A stretch of DNA of 64,000 nucleotides, from assembly GCF_019024285.1 (NCBI RefSeq), contig NZ_WMKZ01000006.1, positions 93,064-157,063 of the forward strand, written 5' to 3'. This DNA comes from Alkalihalobacterium elongatum. GTDB lineage: Bacteria > Bacillota > Bacilli > Bacillales > Bacillaceae_F. A program made the position numbers and the translations under genes. The notes under the pieces are model-generated. The model did not search any database, was not told the DNA's origin, and worked only from the letters and a program-made list of their open reading frames with translations. Positions 53,874-62,509 of this stretch are shown here, piece after piece (within the stretch, counting starts at the first letter, position 1; each line of letters begins with the position of its first letter).

Positions 53874-54521
53874 CTAACGATAATTCAAATTTGCCATTTT
53901 TACTTTGTGTATACTAAACGTCCAAAGACCAATCATAAATAAAAGCATCGTAATATGAATATACCTATCCATTGTTAATAATATTAAATCATAGCTCCCG
54001 TGAAGTAAAATTGGTAAAAATAGCGAAAATAATATATACCTATTTTGACGTTCTTTAGAAAACTTTGCTTTTCCTAAATAATATCCCATAATAACTCCAA
54101 ACAATGCATGACTACTTACAGGAAATAACGCCCGCAGCCAAGCGGTTTGTAAACCATTTGCTATAAGATAAAAAAAATTTTCAACCGAAGCAAAGCCTAA
54201 TGACAAGGAAACCCCATATATAATACCATCATATGTTTTATTAAAGGTAGCATGCTTATAAGCAAAGAAAAAAAGGAGGAACCATTTAAAAAACTCTTCA
54301 GTAAATGCATACCCGAAGAACGCTATCGTAAACTCTGAAGTAAATACTCCTTCTACTTCAAATGCGTACTGAATTACCATTACTGGGAAAACTAGAAGGG
54401 CACCAATAATGAAAGTCTTTATGACCATTAACAAAGCTTGGCTACTGACATCGTTTTTTAAGTAAAAATAACAAAATAAAGCCATCGCTGGACCAGTGGT
54501 TGCTGTTATGAGCGAAAACAA
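53874..54521 (-). CDS. prsW: Site-1 protease PrsW
   Basis: Multi-spanning membrane protease that in B. subtilis starts cleavage of anti-SigW factor RsiW under envelope stress. 215 residues, seven or eight helices, with the catalytic FTEEFFKWFLLF motif near residue 90, the SHALFGVIMGYYLG motif near 140 and the LLHGSYDLI motif near 180. ATG at 54521. Neither sigW nor rsiW is in this window. Near ansA as in several Bacillus species. Confidence 0.93.
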   Translation of the reverse strand: MFSLITATTGPAMALFCYFYLKNDVSSQALLMVIKTFIIGALLVFPVMVIQYAFEVEGVFTSEFTIAFFGYAFTEEFFKWFLLFFFAYKHATFNKTYDGIIYGVSLSLGFASVENFFYLIANGLQTAWLRALFPVSSHALFGVIMGYYLGKAKFSKERQNRYILFSLFLPILLHGSYDLILLTMDRYIHITMLLFMIGLWTFSIHKVKMANLNYR

Positions 54522-54557
54522 CTTATTTCCAATCCTCTCTAAACTACAATTATTTCT

Positions 54558-55520
54558 CTATATTTTAAATCCTTTCTCTATGTCACCGCCAGATGAAATT
54601 AAAACAGCAAGCTTTATTCTTGCCTTCTTTGAGTCATAGTCTTTACCTAAAAAGACCCCTCGTAATTTCAAATCATGAGCACTACCACGATAATCATACG
54701 AAGTGTGTACTTGTCCTTCCTCTGCACTTGTAGTAACAACAATCCGAACCCCAGCTTTTATTGCTGCAGAAATATCATCTACCATATGTGGAGAAACTTG
54801 ACCTCTCCCTACACCTTCTAAGACTATTCCTTTAGCCCCTTCACGGACAGCGCATCTTATAAATTTTCCATCTGCACCTGCGTAGCATTTAATGATCTCA
54901 ACTTGCGGTAACTCATTAGCTATTTGATAACAATCTCTTTCTAGTGGCTTTTGATATACACTTACGACATCATTATCGATAATTCCTAAATAACCATAGC
55001 CAAAAGACTCGAACCCTTGCATATTTGAAGCATGTACCTTTTTAACGTATTTCGCTGACCAAATTCGCTCATTAAATACAATGACAGTCCCTACATTATC
55101 TAAACTCTCATCTACAGCAACATAAATTGAATTACGAAGGTTTGAATACACATCTGTCCCTATATCATCGGGAGAACGTTGCGAACCTGTAACAACAATT
55201 TTCCTTTGATCTGTAACAGCTAAATCTAAAAAGTAAGCTGACTCCTCTAAAGAGTCTGTTCCGTGCGTTACGACTATTCCACTTATTGACTCGTCCTCAA
55301 AAACTTCATCAATCTTTTTCTTTAATTCAAGCATCCGATCAAAATCAATATGCATACTAGGAAGTTGAAATAGGCTATGTACCTCTACTTGTATATCGGA
55401 TGGCAAACGGCATAGCGCAGCCAGTTCTTCACCTGTTAGTTCTCCAGATGATAGCAAGCCACTTGCAATTTTTTTTGAAGCGATTGTGCCCCCTGTTGTA
55501 ATTAAAGCAACCTTTCTCAT
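54558..55520 (-). CDS. ansA: L-asparaginase I
   Basis: Hydrolyses asparagine to aspartate and ammonia. 320 residues, type I cytosolic form (no signal peptide). The catalytic threonines are seen in TTGGTIAS (residues 8-15) and VTHGTDSLEES (near 84), with the Lys of the second triad in the TAGADGKF type region. ATG at 55520 with GGGAG upstream. A 22-bp palindrome 40 bp before the start may be an operator. Confidence 0.95.
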   Translation of the reverse strand: MRKVALITTGGTIASKKIASGLLSSGELTGEELAALCRLPSDIQVEVHSLFQLPSMHIDFDRMLELKKKIDEVFEDESISGIVVTHGTDSLEESAYFLDLAVTDQRKIVVTGSQRSPDDIGTDVYSNLRNSIYVAVDESLDNVGTVIVFNERIWSAKYVKKVHASNMQGFESFGYGYLGIIDNDVVSVYQKPLERDCYQIANELPQVEIIKCYAGADGKFIRCAVREGAKGIVLEGVGRGQVSPHMVDDISAAIKAGVRIVVTTSAEEGQVHTSYDYRGSAHDLKLRGVFLGKDYDSKKARIKLAVLISSGGDIEKGFKI

Positions 55521-55559
55521 ATTCTTATCTCCCTGTCTTTTTGATATTAACTTTTAGCT

Positions 55560-55581
55560 TTATAACCTCTAGAGGTTATAA
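55560..55581. promoter_or_regulatory. Perfect 22-bp palindrome upstream of ansA
   Basis: TTATAACCTCT followed by its exact complement AGAGGTTATAA with no spacer, 40 bp upstream of ansA and 42 bp after the ypdA stop. Lack of a loop argues against a terminator and for a dimeric-protein binding site; the factor is unknown. Confidence 0.5.
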
Positions 55582-55622
55582 GTATTGAGCGTTGAACTTT
55601 TTAACAGAAAAGCCCCCAGCTA

Positions 55623-56612
55623 CTATTTTCCAATATCTCTTCTAGCTATTTCAGCTGCAATTAATCCACCATGAAAACGACCGTTTTCAATAAAAATCTC
55701 ATTGGCGTTATTTCCAGCTGCAATAACACCTGCAATGAAAATCCCTTCCACATTCGTTTCCATTGTTGTCTCATTATAAACTGGGCGTCCAGACTCCTGT
55801 TCACTACCAACCCCCATCTTATTCAAAAATGAATGATCAGGATGATAGCCAGTCATCGCAAATACAAAATCAGCTTTTTCCTCTCTCTGCCTACCATGCA
55901 CTTCATAAATTACGGTTTCTTTAGTAATTTCAGTTACTTCGGCATTAAAAACCATTTGAATATTTTCATTATTAATTAAAGATACAAACTCCGGCAGGAT
56001 CCAAGGCTTCACACTTTTTGAAAATTCATGACCACGATATAAAACAGTTACTCTTGCACCCACTCTTTCTAGTTCAAGTGCAGCATCTACTGCCGAATTC
56101 TTTCCTCCAATGATAACGACATCCTTATCAAAGTATGGATGAGCTTCTTTAAAATAATGAAACACATGATTAAGATCTTCGCCTTTAACCCCCATCATAT
56201 TTGGATGATCATAATAACCAGTTGCAATAATGACATACTTACATCGATATTCAACAGTTGACTCTTGATTTTTATATGTAACTACTGTTAGTGTTCCATC
56301 ACTTTTTTTTGTAACTCCCGACACTTTTTCATATGCATTAATACGTATTCCTTTTCGTTTAACTACTTCACGGTAATAAGAAAGCGCTTGATTACGCTTG
56401 GGCTTTCTTTCAACAGTTACAAAGGGAACTCCACCGATTTCTAGCTTCTCACTCGTACTAAAAAATGTTTGATGTGTAGGGTATCTGTATATGGAACTAA
56501 CAATATTATCTTTTTCAATCACTAACGGGTTATACCCTTGCTCCATTAAAGCAATCGCAGCTGCTAAACCACAAGGACCTCCACCTACGATTATAACCTC
56601 TTCTTCGATCAT
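55623..56612 (-). CDS. ypdA: Bacillithiol disulfide reductase YpdA
   Basis: NADPH- and FAD-dependent reductase of the YpdA family, reducing oxidised bacillithiol. 329 residues; FAD motif GGGPCGLAAAIAL near residue 12, NADPH motif GGKNSAVDAALELERVGA near residue 165, and the ATG-like GVIAAGNNANEIFIENGR near the end. ATG at 56612 preferred (GGGGTGG upstream); a start 11 codons earlier lies in this site. Bacillithiol genes are not in the window. It precedes gudB, as in B. subtilis. Confidence 0.93.
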   Translation of the reverse strand: MIEEEVIIVGGGPCGLAAAIALMEQGYNPLVIEKDNIVSSIYRYPTHQTFFSTSEKLEIGGVPFVTVERKPKRNQALSYYREVVKRKGIRINAYEKVSGVTKKSDGTLTVVTYKNQESTVEYRCKYVIIATGYYDHPNMMGVKGEDLNHVFHYFKEAHPYFDKDVVIIGGKNSAVDAALELERVGARVTVLYRGHEFSKSVKPWILPEFVSLINNENIQMVFNAEVTEITKETVIYEVHGRQREEKADFVFAMTGYHPDHSFLNKMGVGSEQESGRPVYNETTMETNVEGIFIAGVIAAGNNANEIFIENGRFHGGLIAAEIARRDIGK

Positions 56613-56650
56613 ATCACTTTCCACCCCTTGTTTCGTCTCTAACAACTATA

Positions 56651-56679
56651 AACCCTTGCATTCATTCGATGCAAGGGTT
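56651..56679 (-). terminator. Terminator of gudB
   Basis: AACCCTTGCAT / ATGCAAGGGTT, perfect 11-bp stem with a 7-nt loop; T-run weak (TTTATAG). Confidence 0.75.
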
Positions 56680-56719
56680 GTAGTTTATTATATGATATTT
56701 CTTCTGTTTCTCTAGATTA

Positions 56720-58000
56720 TTATACCCAGCCTCTAAATCTAGAAGCTTCAGCCATTTTCCGAACACCGACCATGTATGCAGCTAATCGCATGTTAACCTT
56801 TCTTCCTCGCGAAAGGTTATATATATTATTAAAAGCTTGTACCATTACTTTTTCTAGTTTTGCTTCTACTTCTTCTTCTGTCCAGTAATACCCTTGGTTA
56901 TTTTGAACCCATTCAAAATAAGAAACCGTAACACCACCCGCACTAGCTAGTACATCGGGGACGATGAGAACATCCTTCTCAGTAAGTATACGAGTACCTT
57001 CTAACGTTGTTGGACCATTTGCAGCCTCAACAACGATTTTCGCTTTTATATCTGCTGCATTTTCCTCAGTAATCTGATTTTCAATAGCAGCGGGTACAAG
57101 GATATCACAATCGAGCTCTAGTAGTTCTTTATTTGAAATCGTTTCTTTAAATAGATTAGTTACCGTACCAAAGCTATCGCGACGATCGAGTAGATATTCA
57201 ATATCTAGACCATCTGGATCATGGAGAGCACCGTATGCATCTGAAATCCCGATCACTTTTGCCCCTTGGTCATGCATGAATTTTGCTAGGAAGCTTCCTG
57301 CATTACCGAATCCTTGAATTACAACACGCGCACCTTCTATATCAATTCCTTTTTTCTTAGCTGCTTCCCTGATACAAATCGTAACACCCTTCGCAGTAGC
57401 CGATTCACGACCGTGCGATCCACCGAGTACAATCGGCTTCCCAGTTATAAAACCTGGGGAGTCAAATTCACGAATTCTACTATATTCATCAAGCATCCAA
57501 GCCATAATCTGTGAGTTTGTAAAAACATCTGGAGCTGGAATATCCTTCGTCGGTCCAACTACCTGGCTAATGGCACGTACGTATCCACGACTTAATCTTT
57601 CTAATTCTCGGAAAGACATATCGCGAGGATCACAAACAATACCGCCTTTACCTCCACCGTATGGTAAATCAACAATTCCAGCTTTAAGGCTCATCCATAT
57701 TGATAGCGCTTTCACTTCAGTTTCCGTTACACTTGGATGGAATCGTACTCCACCTTTTGTCGGACCTACAGCATCATTATGTTGCGCACGGTATCCAGTA
57801 AAGATTTTAGTTGAACCATCATCCATTCGAACTGGAATTCGAACGGTTAACATTCTAACTGGTTCTTTCATCAACTCATACATTTCATCTGCATAGCCCA
57901 GTTTATCTAATGCCTCTTTTATTACTTTTTGCGTGGAAAATAAAACATTCATATTTTCCTTTTCTTTAGATTCAGCTTCCTGCATGTCCTTCTCTACCAT
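56720..58000 (-). CDS. gudB: NAD-specific glutamate dehydrogenase GudB
   Basis: Catabolic oxidation of glutamate to 2-oxoglutarate. 426 residues; glutamate-binding segment KGGVRFHP, catalytic Lys in PYGGGKGGI, the SGG-type region GGSHGRESATAKGV, and the NAD motif QGFGNAGSF are present. The ALSIWMS motif is preceded by a single EVKA, lacking the duplicated codons that inactivate gudB of laboratory B. subtilis, so it should be active. ATG at 58000 with GAGGTGA 6 nt upstream. Between ypdA and ddl. Confidence 0.95.
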   Translation of the reverse strand: MVEKDMQEAESKEKENMNVLFSTQKVIKEALDKLGYADEMYELMKEPVRMLTVRIPVRMDDGSTKIFTGYRAQHNDAVGPTKGGVRFHPSVTETEVKALSIWMSLKAGIVDLPYGGGKGGIVCDPRDMSFRELERLSRGYVRAISQVVGPTKDIPAPDVFTNSQIMAWMLDEYSRIREFDSPGFITGKPIVLGGSHGRESATAKGVTICIREAAKKKGIDIEGARVVIQGFGNAGSFLAKFMHDQGAKVIGISDAYGALHDPDGLDIEYLLDRRDSFGTVTNLFKETISNKELLELDCDILVPAAIENQITEENAADIKAKIVVEAANGPTTLEGTRILTEKDVLIVPDVLASAGGVTVSYFEWVQNNQGYYWTEEEVEAKLEKVMVQAFNNIYNLSRGRKVNMRLAAYMVGVRKMAEASRFRGWV

Positions 58001-58112
58001 GAAATTCACCTCGAAGATATAATCAAACAAAAGTGTAATTATATTAAAAACTTACCTTCTATAACTATAAAGAAAAAGACTTAGTTTTTCCACCCATTGC
58101 TACAAAAAAAAT

Positions 58113-58148
58113 AAAATGTCTGCTCACTTTCTAATGAGCAAACATTTT
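58113..58148 (-). terminator. Terminator of ddl
   Basis: AAAATGTCTGCTCA / TGAGCAAACATTTT, 14-position stem with one T/T-type mismatch pair position, 8-nt loop; minus-strand TTTTATTTTTTT follows. Confidence 0.82.
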
Positions 58149-58163
58149 ATCATAATAATATTT

Positions 58164-59081
58164 CTATTTTTTTGTTGAGAGCTCTACTAACCGTTCAATC
58201 ATATCTTCATAAGATAATCCGATTTCTCTTGCAGCATCAGGGTAGAGGCTCGTTGGAGTCATCCCTGGAAGTGTATTTACTTCTAGTATTACAGGTTCAC
58301 TACCGTCCTTAGGAACAATGAAATCAACACGAGAGTAGATATCGCACCCTAATGCTTGATGCGCAAGTACAGCATTTATTTGAAGTAAATTCGTAACTTC
58401 ATCAGTCACTCGAGCAGGTACAATATGCTCACTCATACCTGGTGCATACTTTGCCTCATAATCATAATATTTATTTTTGGGAACAATTTCAACAACTGGT
58501 AATGCTTTTTCTTCTCCTTTATTCCCCATAACAGCAACCGTTACTTCGACACCATCAATAAACTCTTCGATTAAAACGGTATCGTCAAACTTAAACGCTT
58601 CTTCAATACCAGTTAATAACTCTTGTTCATCCTGCGCAATCGTTAACCCGATTGTTGACCCTTCTTGATTAGGCTTAACAACTGCTGGATAATTTGAATG
58701 CCATTTAAATTGTTCTTTTTCATAACTATGTTTATATAGAACCATTTCTCCAGCTACGCGGATTCCACTTTTGTGAAAAAATGTTTTAGCCTTAGCCTTA
58801 TCCATTGCTAAAGCTGATCCTAATACCCCTGATCCCACGTAAGGAATATCTAACATTTCAAGTAAAGCTTGAATTCTACCATCTTCTCCGTATCGTCCAT
58901 GTAAACCAATATATACAATATCGACATTTAGTTCGATAATTTCTTTAATTCGCTGTGGATGAAAATCAATACCGATTACTTCATGTCCTTTTTTAGAAAG
59001 GGCATCAATAATTCCTTTACCAGAAGACAAAGAAACTTCTCGCTCAGCTGATGTCCCACCGTACAATACACCAATTTTCAT
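58164..59081 (-). CDS. ddl: D-alanine--D-alanine ligase
   Basis: ATP-grasp enzyme making the D-Ala-D-Ala of peptidoglycan. 305 residues; KIGVLYGGTSAEREVSL at the start, the HGRYGEDG motif, the ATP-binding VVKPNQEGSTIG and the Mg/catalytic region RVDFIV...EVNTLPGMTPTS. ATG at 59081 preferred (AGGAG upstream); a start 12 codons earlier lacks a site. In B. subtilis ddl stands next to murF; here it is monocistronic beside gudB. Confidence 0.95.
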   Translation of the reverse strand: MKIGVLYGGTSAEREVSLSSGKGIIDALSKKGHEVIGIDFHPQRIKEIIELNVDIVYIGLHGRYGEDGRIQALLEMLDIPYVGSGVLGSALAMDKAKAKTFFHKSGIRVAGEMVLYKHSYEKEQFKWHSNYPAVVKPNQEGSTIGLTIAQDEQELLTGIEEAFKFDDTVLIEEFIDGVEVTVAVMGNKGEEKALPVVEIVPKNKYYDYEAKYAPGMSEHIVPARVTDEVTNLLQINAVLAHQALGCDIYSRVDFIVPKDGSEPVILEVNTLPGMTPTSLYPDAAREIGLSYEDMIERLVELSTKK

Positions 59082-59400
59082 ATTGAGTATCACTCCTAAA
59101 ATAATATGTATCCTCATTATATTCGCCTATAAAGTTGTTGCTACAACGCAACAAAAATTACCATAACCTCTAATATAATAACACGAAGTAAAGAAAAGCG
59201 TAAGGGTCCTCAACTCGCGGGGGCAGAGACATAAAAAGCCCCTTTCTAGATGAGACTAGGAAACTACGAGATAATAAATGACTTTTTTCTATAAGATTGT
59301 TACTTTTTATCTATTGGACCGTTAACCAAACCCAAGCTTGGTTTTTCACGCTCTGACGTGAAGCTTTAGCACAAAGTTTACGAAAAAATCCTAATAAAAA

Positions 59401-59422
59401 ACGCCCCTTATTTTAGGGGCGC
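59401..59422 (-). terminator. Terminator of mecB
   Basis: ACGCCCCT / AGGGGCGC stem, 6-nt loop, minus-strand TTTTTTATT. The rest of the 346-bp gap to ddl holds a small TTCACG/CGTGAA hairpin near 59345 and a GC-richer patch (AGCGTAAGGGTCCTCAACTC at 59197-59216) that looks like a worn bacillal repeat. Confidence 0.88.
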
Positions 59423-59427
59423 AACAT

Positions 59428-60030
59428 TTAAGGTCGTTTGACAAATGTATGAAACGTCCTATAAATCGCTTCGACTTTCATTAGTTCTTTTCCGTATTCT
59501 GCGATCCAGTGGGTGGTTGTAGTAGAAGGGTTACCAAATTCCGATAATAAAGCGATAAAGGAATCATCATCAACTCCGATTAAATCATATTCTTCAAATT
59601 TTAGATAAAATTTATTGTCACAAGAGAATAATGTTCCACCAACAACCCCAAATGGATACAGCCTAGAAGATAATGCAATTACGTCTTCAAAGCTGTCAAA
59701 CTCATAAAATACTTCATCACTTTCATCGAGTGTTACCTTCATTTCAATGTATCCATCATCGTAATCATCTTCATATTCATCATCGTCTTTTGACCCTTTT
59801 GTTACAATAATGACCATACCTTGTGCAGGCATGACAAAGACTTCGACAGCGACTGGACCATCTGCTTTGAAACCTAATTCATCATCTGCTTCTGACATCA
59901 TTTCACGAAATAGGTCATGCACTTTTGGACCATCCATCCACAAATCTTCCTTTGTCATCCCTCTTTCTTTCAGGTCATCAAAAGTTAAAAAAATTTTTAT
60001 TTTATCCATGGTTAAACGCTCTAAACGCAT
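59428..60030 (-). CDS. mecB: Adaptor protein MecB/YpbH (MecA paralog)
   Basis: ClpC adaptor of the MecA family; in B. subtilis YpbH affects competence and sporulation. 200 residues: the short N-terminal part (KIKIFLTFDDLKERGMTKED), an acidic linker rich in Asp and Glu (about residues 85-95) and a C-terminal domain (SFEDVIALSSRLYPF, LYFxx-type strand). ATG with GGGAGGGTCATAG upstream. Adjacent to ypbG-type and merR genes. The choice between mecA and mecB rests on the neighbouring ypbG; the main mecA copy is normally elsewhere. Confidence 0.88.
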   Translation of the reverse strand: MRLERLTMDKIKIFLTFDDLKERGMTKEDLWMDGPKVHDLFREMMSEADDELGFKADGPVAVEVFVMPAQGMVIIVTKGSKDDDEYEDDYDDGYIEMKVTLDESDEVFYEFDSFEDVIALSSRLYPFGVVGGTLFSCDNKFYLKFEEYDLIGVDDDSFIALLSEFGNPSTTTTHWIAEYGKELMKVEAIYRTFHTFVKRP

Positions 60031-60183
60031 CTATGACCCTCCCTGTGCCAGGCTTATCGCCCCAGACCGTTCATTGAACGGTTAATGCGTATATTGTACC
60101 GTTTGTTGTCGTAATTGTTACTATAAGATATGTCAGAGGAACGTCGATGGTTCTTGGTTTACAATCATTTCCTAAGAATTAGA

Positions 60184-61092
60184 TTAACGTTTTAAGTGAG
60201 CAGATAACCAACTTTCCCATTCTTGTTTCGTTACACCAACAACATATTTTCCATACTGTTGCTCATCCTTTTCTGACATGTAAATTAATGCAGTGCCGCC
60301 TACACCAATTATTAAATCTTCGAATGTTTTATGAAGATGATCAATAAGCGCAAATGTACTTGGAAGGTTGAGAGATAACGTGCAAGAGGTAAAGAAAAAC
60401 TTTGCTCCTACTTCTTTAATAACCAGTTCAACATCCCTCTCGGGTATACCTCCACCTAAATAAACGACTTCAAATCCCTTTCGTCTTAAAAACAATGTAA
60501 AAATAAGTAAGCCTAATTCATGCTTCTCCTGTGGACCGCAAACTGCAACTACTTTTGGCAAATAGCCATCAACAGGAAAACTTTGGAATATATTCCCTAT
60601 TTTTGTTCTTAAGAAACTAGATATAAAGTGCTCATGAGCAACAGTTATCTCACCTTTTTCCCACATATCACCAACTGTTACTAATAATGGGCCTAGTATT
60701 TCAATCGTAACCTTCTCTACATTAAAAAGACTAAATGCTTGATTCATTAATTCATGGGCTTTATTTTCTCTGAATTGAAGTAAAGCTTCTAAAATTTCAT
60801 CCGCTAATTGTTCAGAGTAATCGTCCTTTTTCTTATCCGCTGTAATATCAAAAATAATATTACCTTTCTCCATAAGCCCCACCGCTTGACCTATTGTGAA
60901 ACCATTATTCACCTTTTCAATAAGCCAGCGTAAGATCGCTACATGTTCCTCCGTATATAACCTGTGTCCAGCAGGATTCCTGACAGGCTCTATCATTTTA
61001 TATCTTCTTTCCCAAGCTCTGAGTGTACCAGGTTGAATTCCGAGCATTTGGCATATTGCTTTAATATTATATTTACCTTCTTTTGAAGACAT
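60184..61092 (-). CDS. MerR-family regulator with B12-binding domain (CarH/LitR type)
   Basis: 302-residue transcription regulator: MerR DNA-binding domain (residues 7-75, NIKAICQMLGIQPGTLRAWE, then RNPAGHRLYTEEH), a B12 helical bundle (about 95-175) and a cobalamin-binding Rossmann domain (about 180-300). The light-sensing motif Wx9EH is present exactly (Trp144, Glu154, His155) and the lower-ligand motif KHELG (His191). These are hallmarks of adenosylcobalamin photoreceptors such as CarH and B. megaterium LitR. Target genes are not in sight; no carotenoid gene is near. ATG after GGAGGAAGTTCA. Function as a light sensor is inference. Confidence 0.88.
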   Translation of the reverse strand: MSSKEGKYNIKAICQMLGIQPGTLRAWERRYKMIEPVRNPAGHRLYTEEHVAILRWLIEKVNNGFTIGQAVGLMEKGNIIFDITADKKKDDYSEQLADEILEALLQFRENKAHELMNQAFSLFNVEKVTIEILGPLLVTVGDMWEKGEITVAHEHFISSFLRTKIGNIFQSFPVDGYLPKVVAVCGPQEKHELGLLIFTLFLRRKGFEVVYLGGGIPERDVELVIKEVGAKFFFTSCTLSLNLPSTFALIDHLHKTFEDLIIGVGGTALIYMSEKDEQQYGKYVVGVTKQEWESWLSAHLKR

Positions 61093-61186
61093 TGAACTTC
61101 CTCCAAACCACCAACTTTTATTATCTTTAGTATAATAGAGGAAAACGTTTGTGTAAACTTTGTATAATAAACGCTTAATAAATATT

Positions 61187-61954
61187 TCAGTTAGATCGTA
61201 ACGTGATCAAATGAGTTTCTGCTCTAGCCCCTAAACGTAGTGTTAATCCAGTTGTCCCATAACCATTACTAATAAAAAGTGTTGTATTATTCCGCTTCTT
61301 CAATCCGCCGATTTCTGATATTCCATAACCGAACACACGAATTTGCCCCCCATGCGTATGACCAGATAACACTAAACTAATGTTGTTCTCATCTTGTATT
61401 TGTTCAACAATACTAGGATTATGGCTAATTAATATCCGAAATCCTTCGTCACTATCTTGAAGAGCCAGGTCTAAACGATCTCTTTCGCAACCCACATCAT
61501 CGACACCTAACAATACCACTTTTTCTTCATTGTTTTCATATGTAATTGCTGTATTATCTAATATTTGTACGCCTTTTTCAAGCAAGGTTGCATCCAGCCT
61601 TCTAAAATCACCTTCATAATCATTATTCCCCCAAACAAAATGAATAGGGCCTAAAGTTCGAAGTAATTCAAGATTTTTTTCAATATTTGAAAATGGAACT
61701 TTTCTCTCTAGCATATCTCCACCAATAATAACTAAATCAACTTTTCCTTTGACTTGGCTAATTATTTCCGTATCAATTATGCGAAAATGTAGATCAGAAA
61801 TAAAAAAAATCCTCATTCCGTCAAAAGATTGAGGAAAATTAGGAAATTTAAGTTCTATTTCACTAACATGATTGCGAAATGCCTCTTTATACATAAAGAA
61901 TAATAAACAGGTACCTAGCAAAATTGCTATACTACCAATAATAATATAAATCAC
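61187..61954 (-). CDS. ypbG: Membrane-anchored metallophosphoesterase, YpbG type
   Basis: Calcineurin-like phosphoesterase of 255 residues. N-terminal membrane helix (residues 2-20), then metal-binding motifs ISDLHF (near 55), GGDMLERK, WGNNDYEG, ISHNPSI and SGHTHGGQIRV. Substrate unknown; could be a phosphoester in the envelope or a lipid-linked substrate. GTG start with AAGGAG upstream, less well spaced. Pairs with ypbH/mecB as in B. subtilis, except that the merR gene stands between. Confidence 0.87.
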   Translation of the reverse strand: MIYIIIGSIAILLGTCLLFFMYKEAFRNHVSEIELKFPNFPQSFDGMRIFFISDLHFRIIDTEIISQVKGKVDLVIIGGDMLERKVPFSNIEKNLELLRTLGPIHFVWGNNDYEGDFRRLDATLLEKGVQILDNTAITYENNEEKVVLLGVDDVGCERDRLDLALQDSDEGFRILISHNPSIVEQIQDENNISLVLSGHTHGGQIRVFGYGISEIGGLKKRNNTTLFISNGYGTTGLTLRLGARAETHLITLRSN

Positions 61955-61971
61955 AATTTCCCATTTCTCCT

Positions 61972-62376
61972 TTACGAATTTCTATCATAAACTTTTCCTT
62001 CATTAGCCTCCATTATACCATATGTAATAGCTAAAATTATGCCCAGAAAACCTATAAGTGGATGTAGTACGATTTGAAGGATAAATGAACATATTGTACA
62101 AATAGCGATTACGGTTTCACCAGGATAAATAGGCATCTTATTCAAATAAGGAACGATTACTTTTAATATAATGCCCTTTACTAGAAAAGCTAACGCTAAA
62201 AATCCTAAAATAAATAAAATAGTTGCACCTAGAATTGAAAATGGCGAAAAAATTAACTCCCCTAACCATTCAGAGAAGGATATAGAAAATGGAGAAGGTA
62301 TTGTTCGGGCGGAGCCACTAATACATATATTTCCGACGATTATTAGTAGTAACTTTCTAACTATCCAATTATTCAA
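61972..62376 (-). CDS. Small membrane protein of unknown function (134 residues)
   Basis: Hydrophobic protein with an N-terminal helix (IVRKLLLIIVGNICI), two strong helices (ATILFILGFLALAFLVKGII and further TVIAICTICSFILQIVLH, LIGFLGIILAITYGI). Not assigned to a family. TTG at 62376 is preferred because GAGGGG lies upstream; a longer version would begin in a poly-A-encoded Phe run. 18 bp upstream of ypbG, so probably co-transcribed. Confidence 0.68.
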   Translation of the reverse strand: MNNWIVRKLLLIIVGNICISGSARTIPSPFSISFSEWLGELIFSPFSILGATILFILGFLALAFLVKGIILKVIVPYLNKMPIYPGETVIAICTICSFILQIVLHPLIGFLGIILAITYGIMEANEGKVYDRNS

Positions 62377-62417
62377 ATTACAGCTGCTCCCCTCAAAAAA
62401 AAAAAAATACAAAAAAA

Positions 62418-62449
62418 GTAAGAGGAGGACTAACCAGTTCTCCTCTTAC
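62418..62449 (-). terminator. Terminator of the malic enzyme gene
   Basis: GTAAGAGGAG / CTCCTCTTAC, perfect 10-bp stem with inner pairing (AACTGG/CCAGTT type), followed on the minus strand by TTTTTTTGT. Confidence 0.9.
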
Positions 62450-62509
62450 TACCAAAATATATCGGCTAATTATTTTTTAGTACAATAAAATTCCACGAGC
62501 ACTATTTTA

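Noticed and set aside
56720..58000. Possible inactive gudB as in laboratory B. subtilis
   Set aside because: The inactivating three-codon duplication is not present; the motif has a single EVKA before LSIWMS.
59197..59230. GC-richer patch AGCGTAAGGGTCCTCAACTC as a functional RNA
   Set aside because: It resembles worn intergenic repeats and has no promoter, stable hairpin or terminator of its own.
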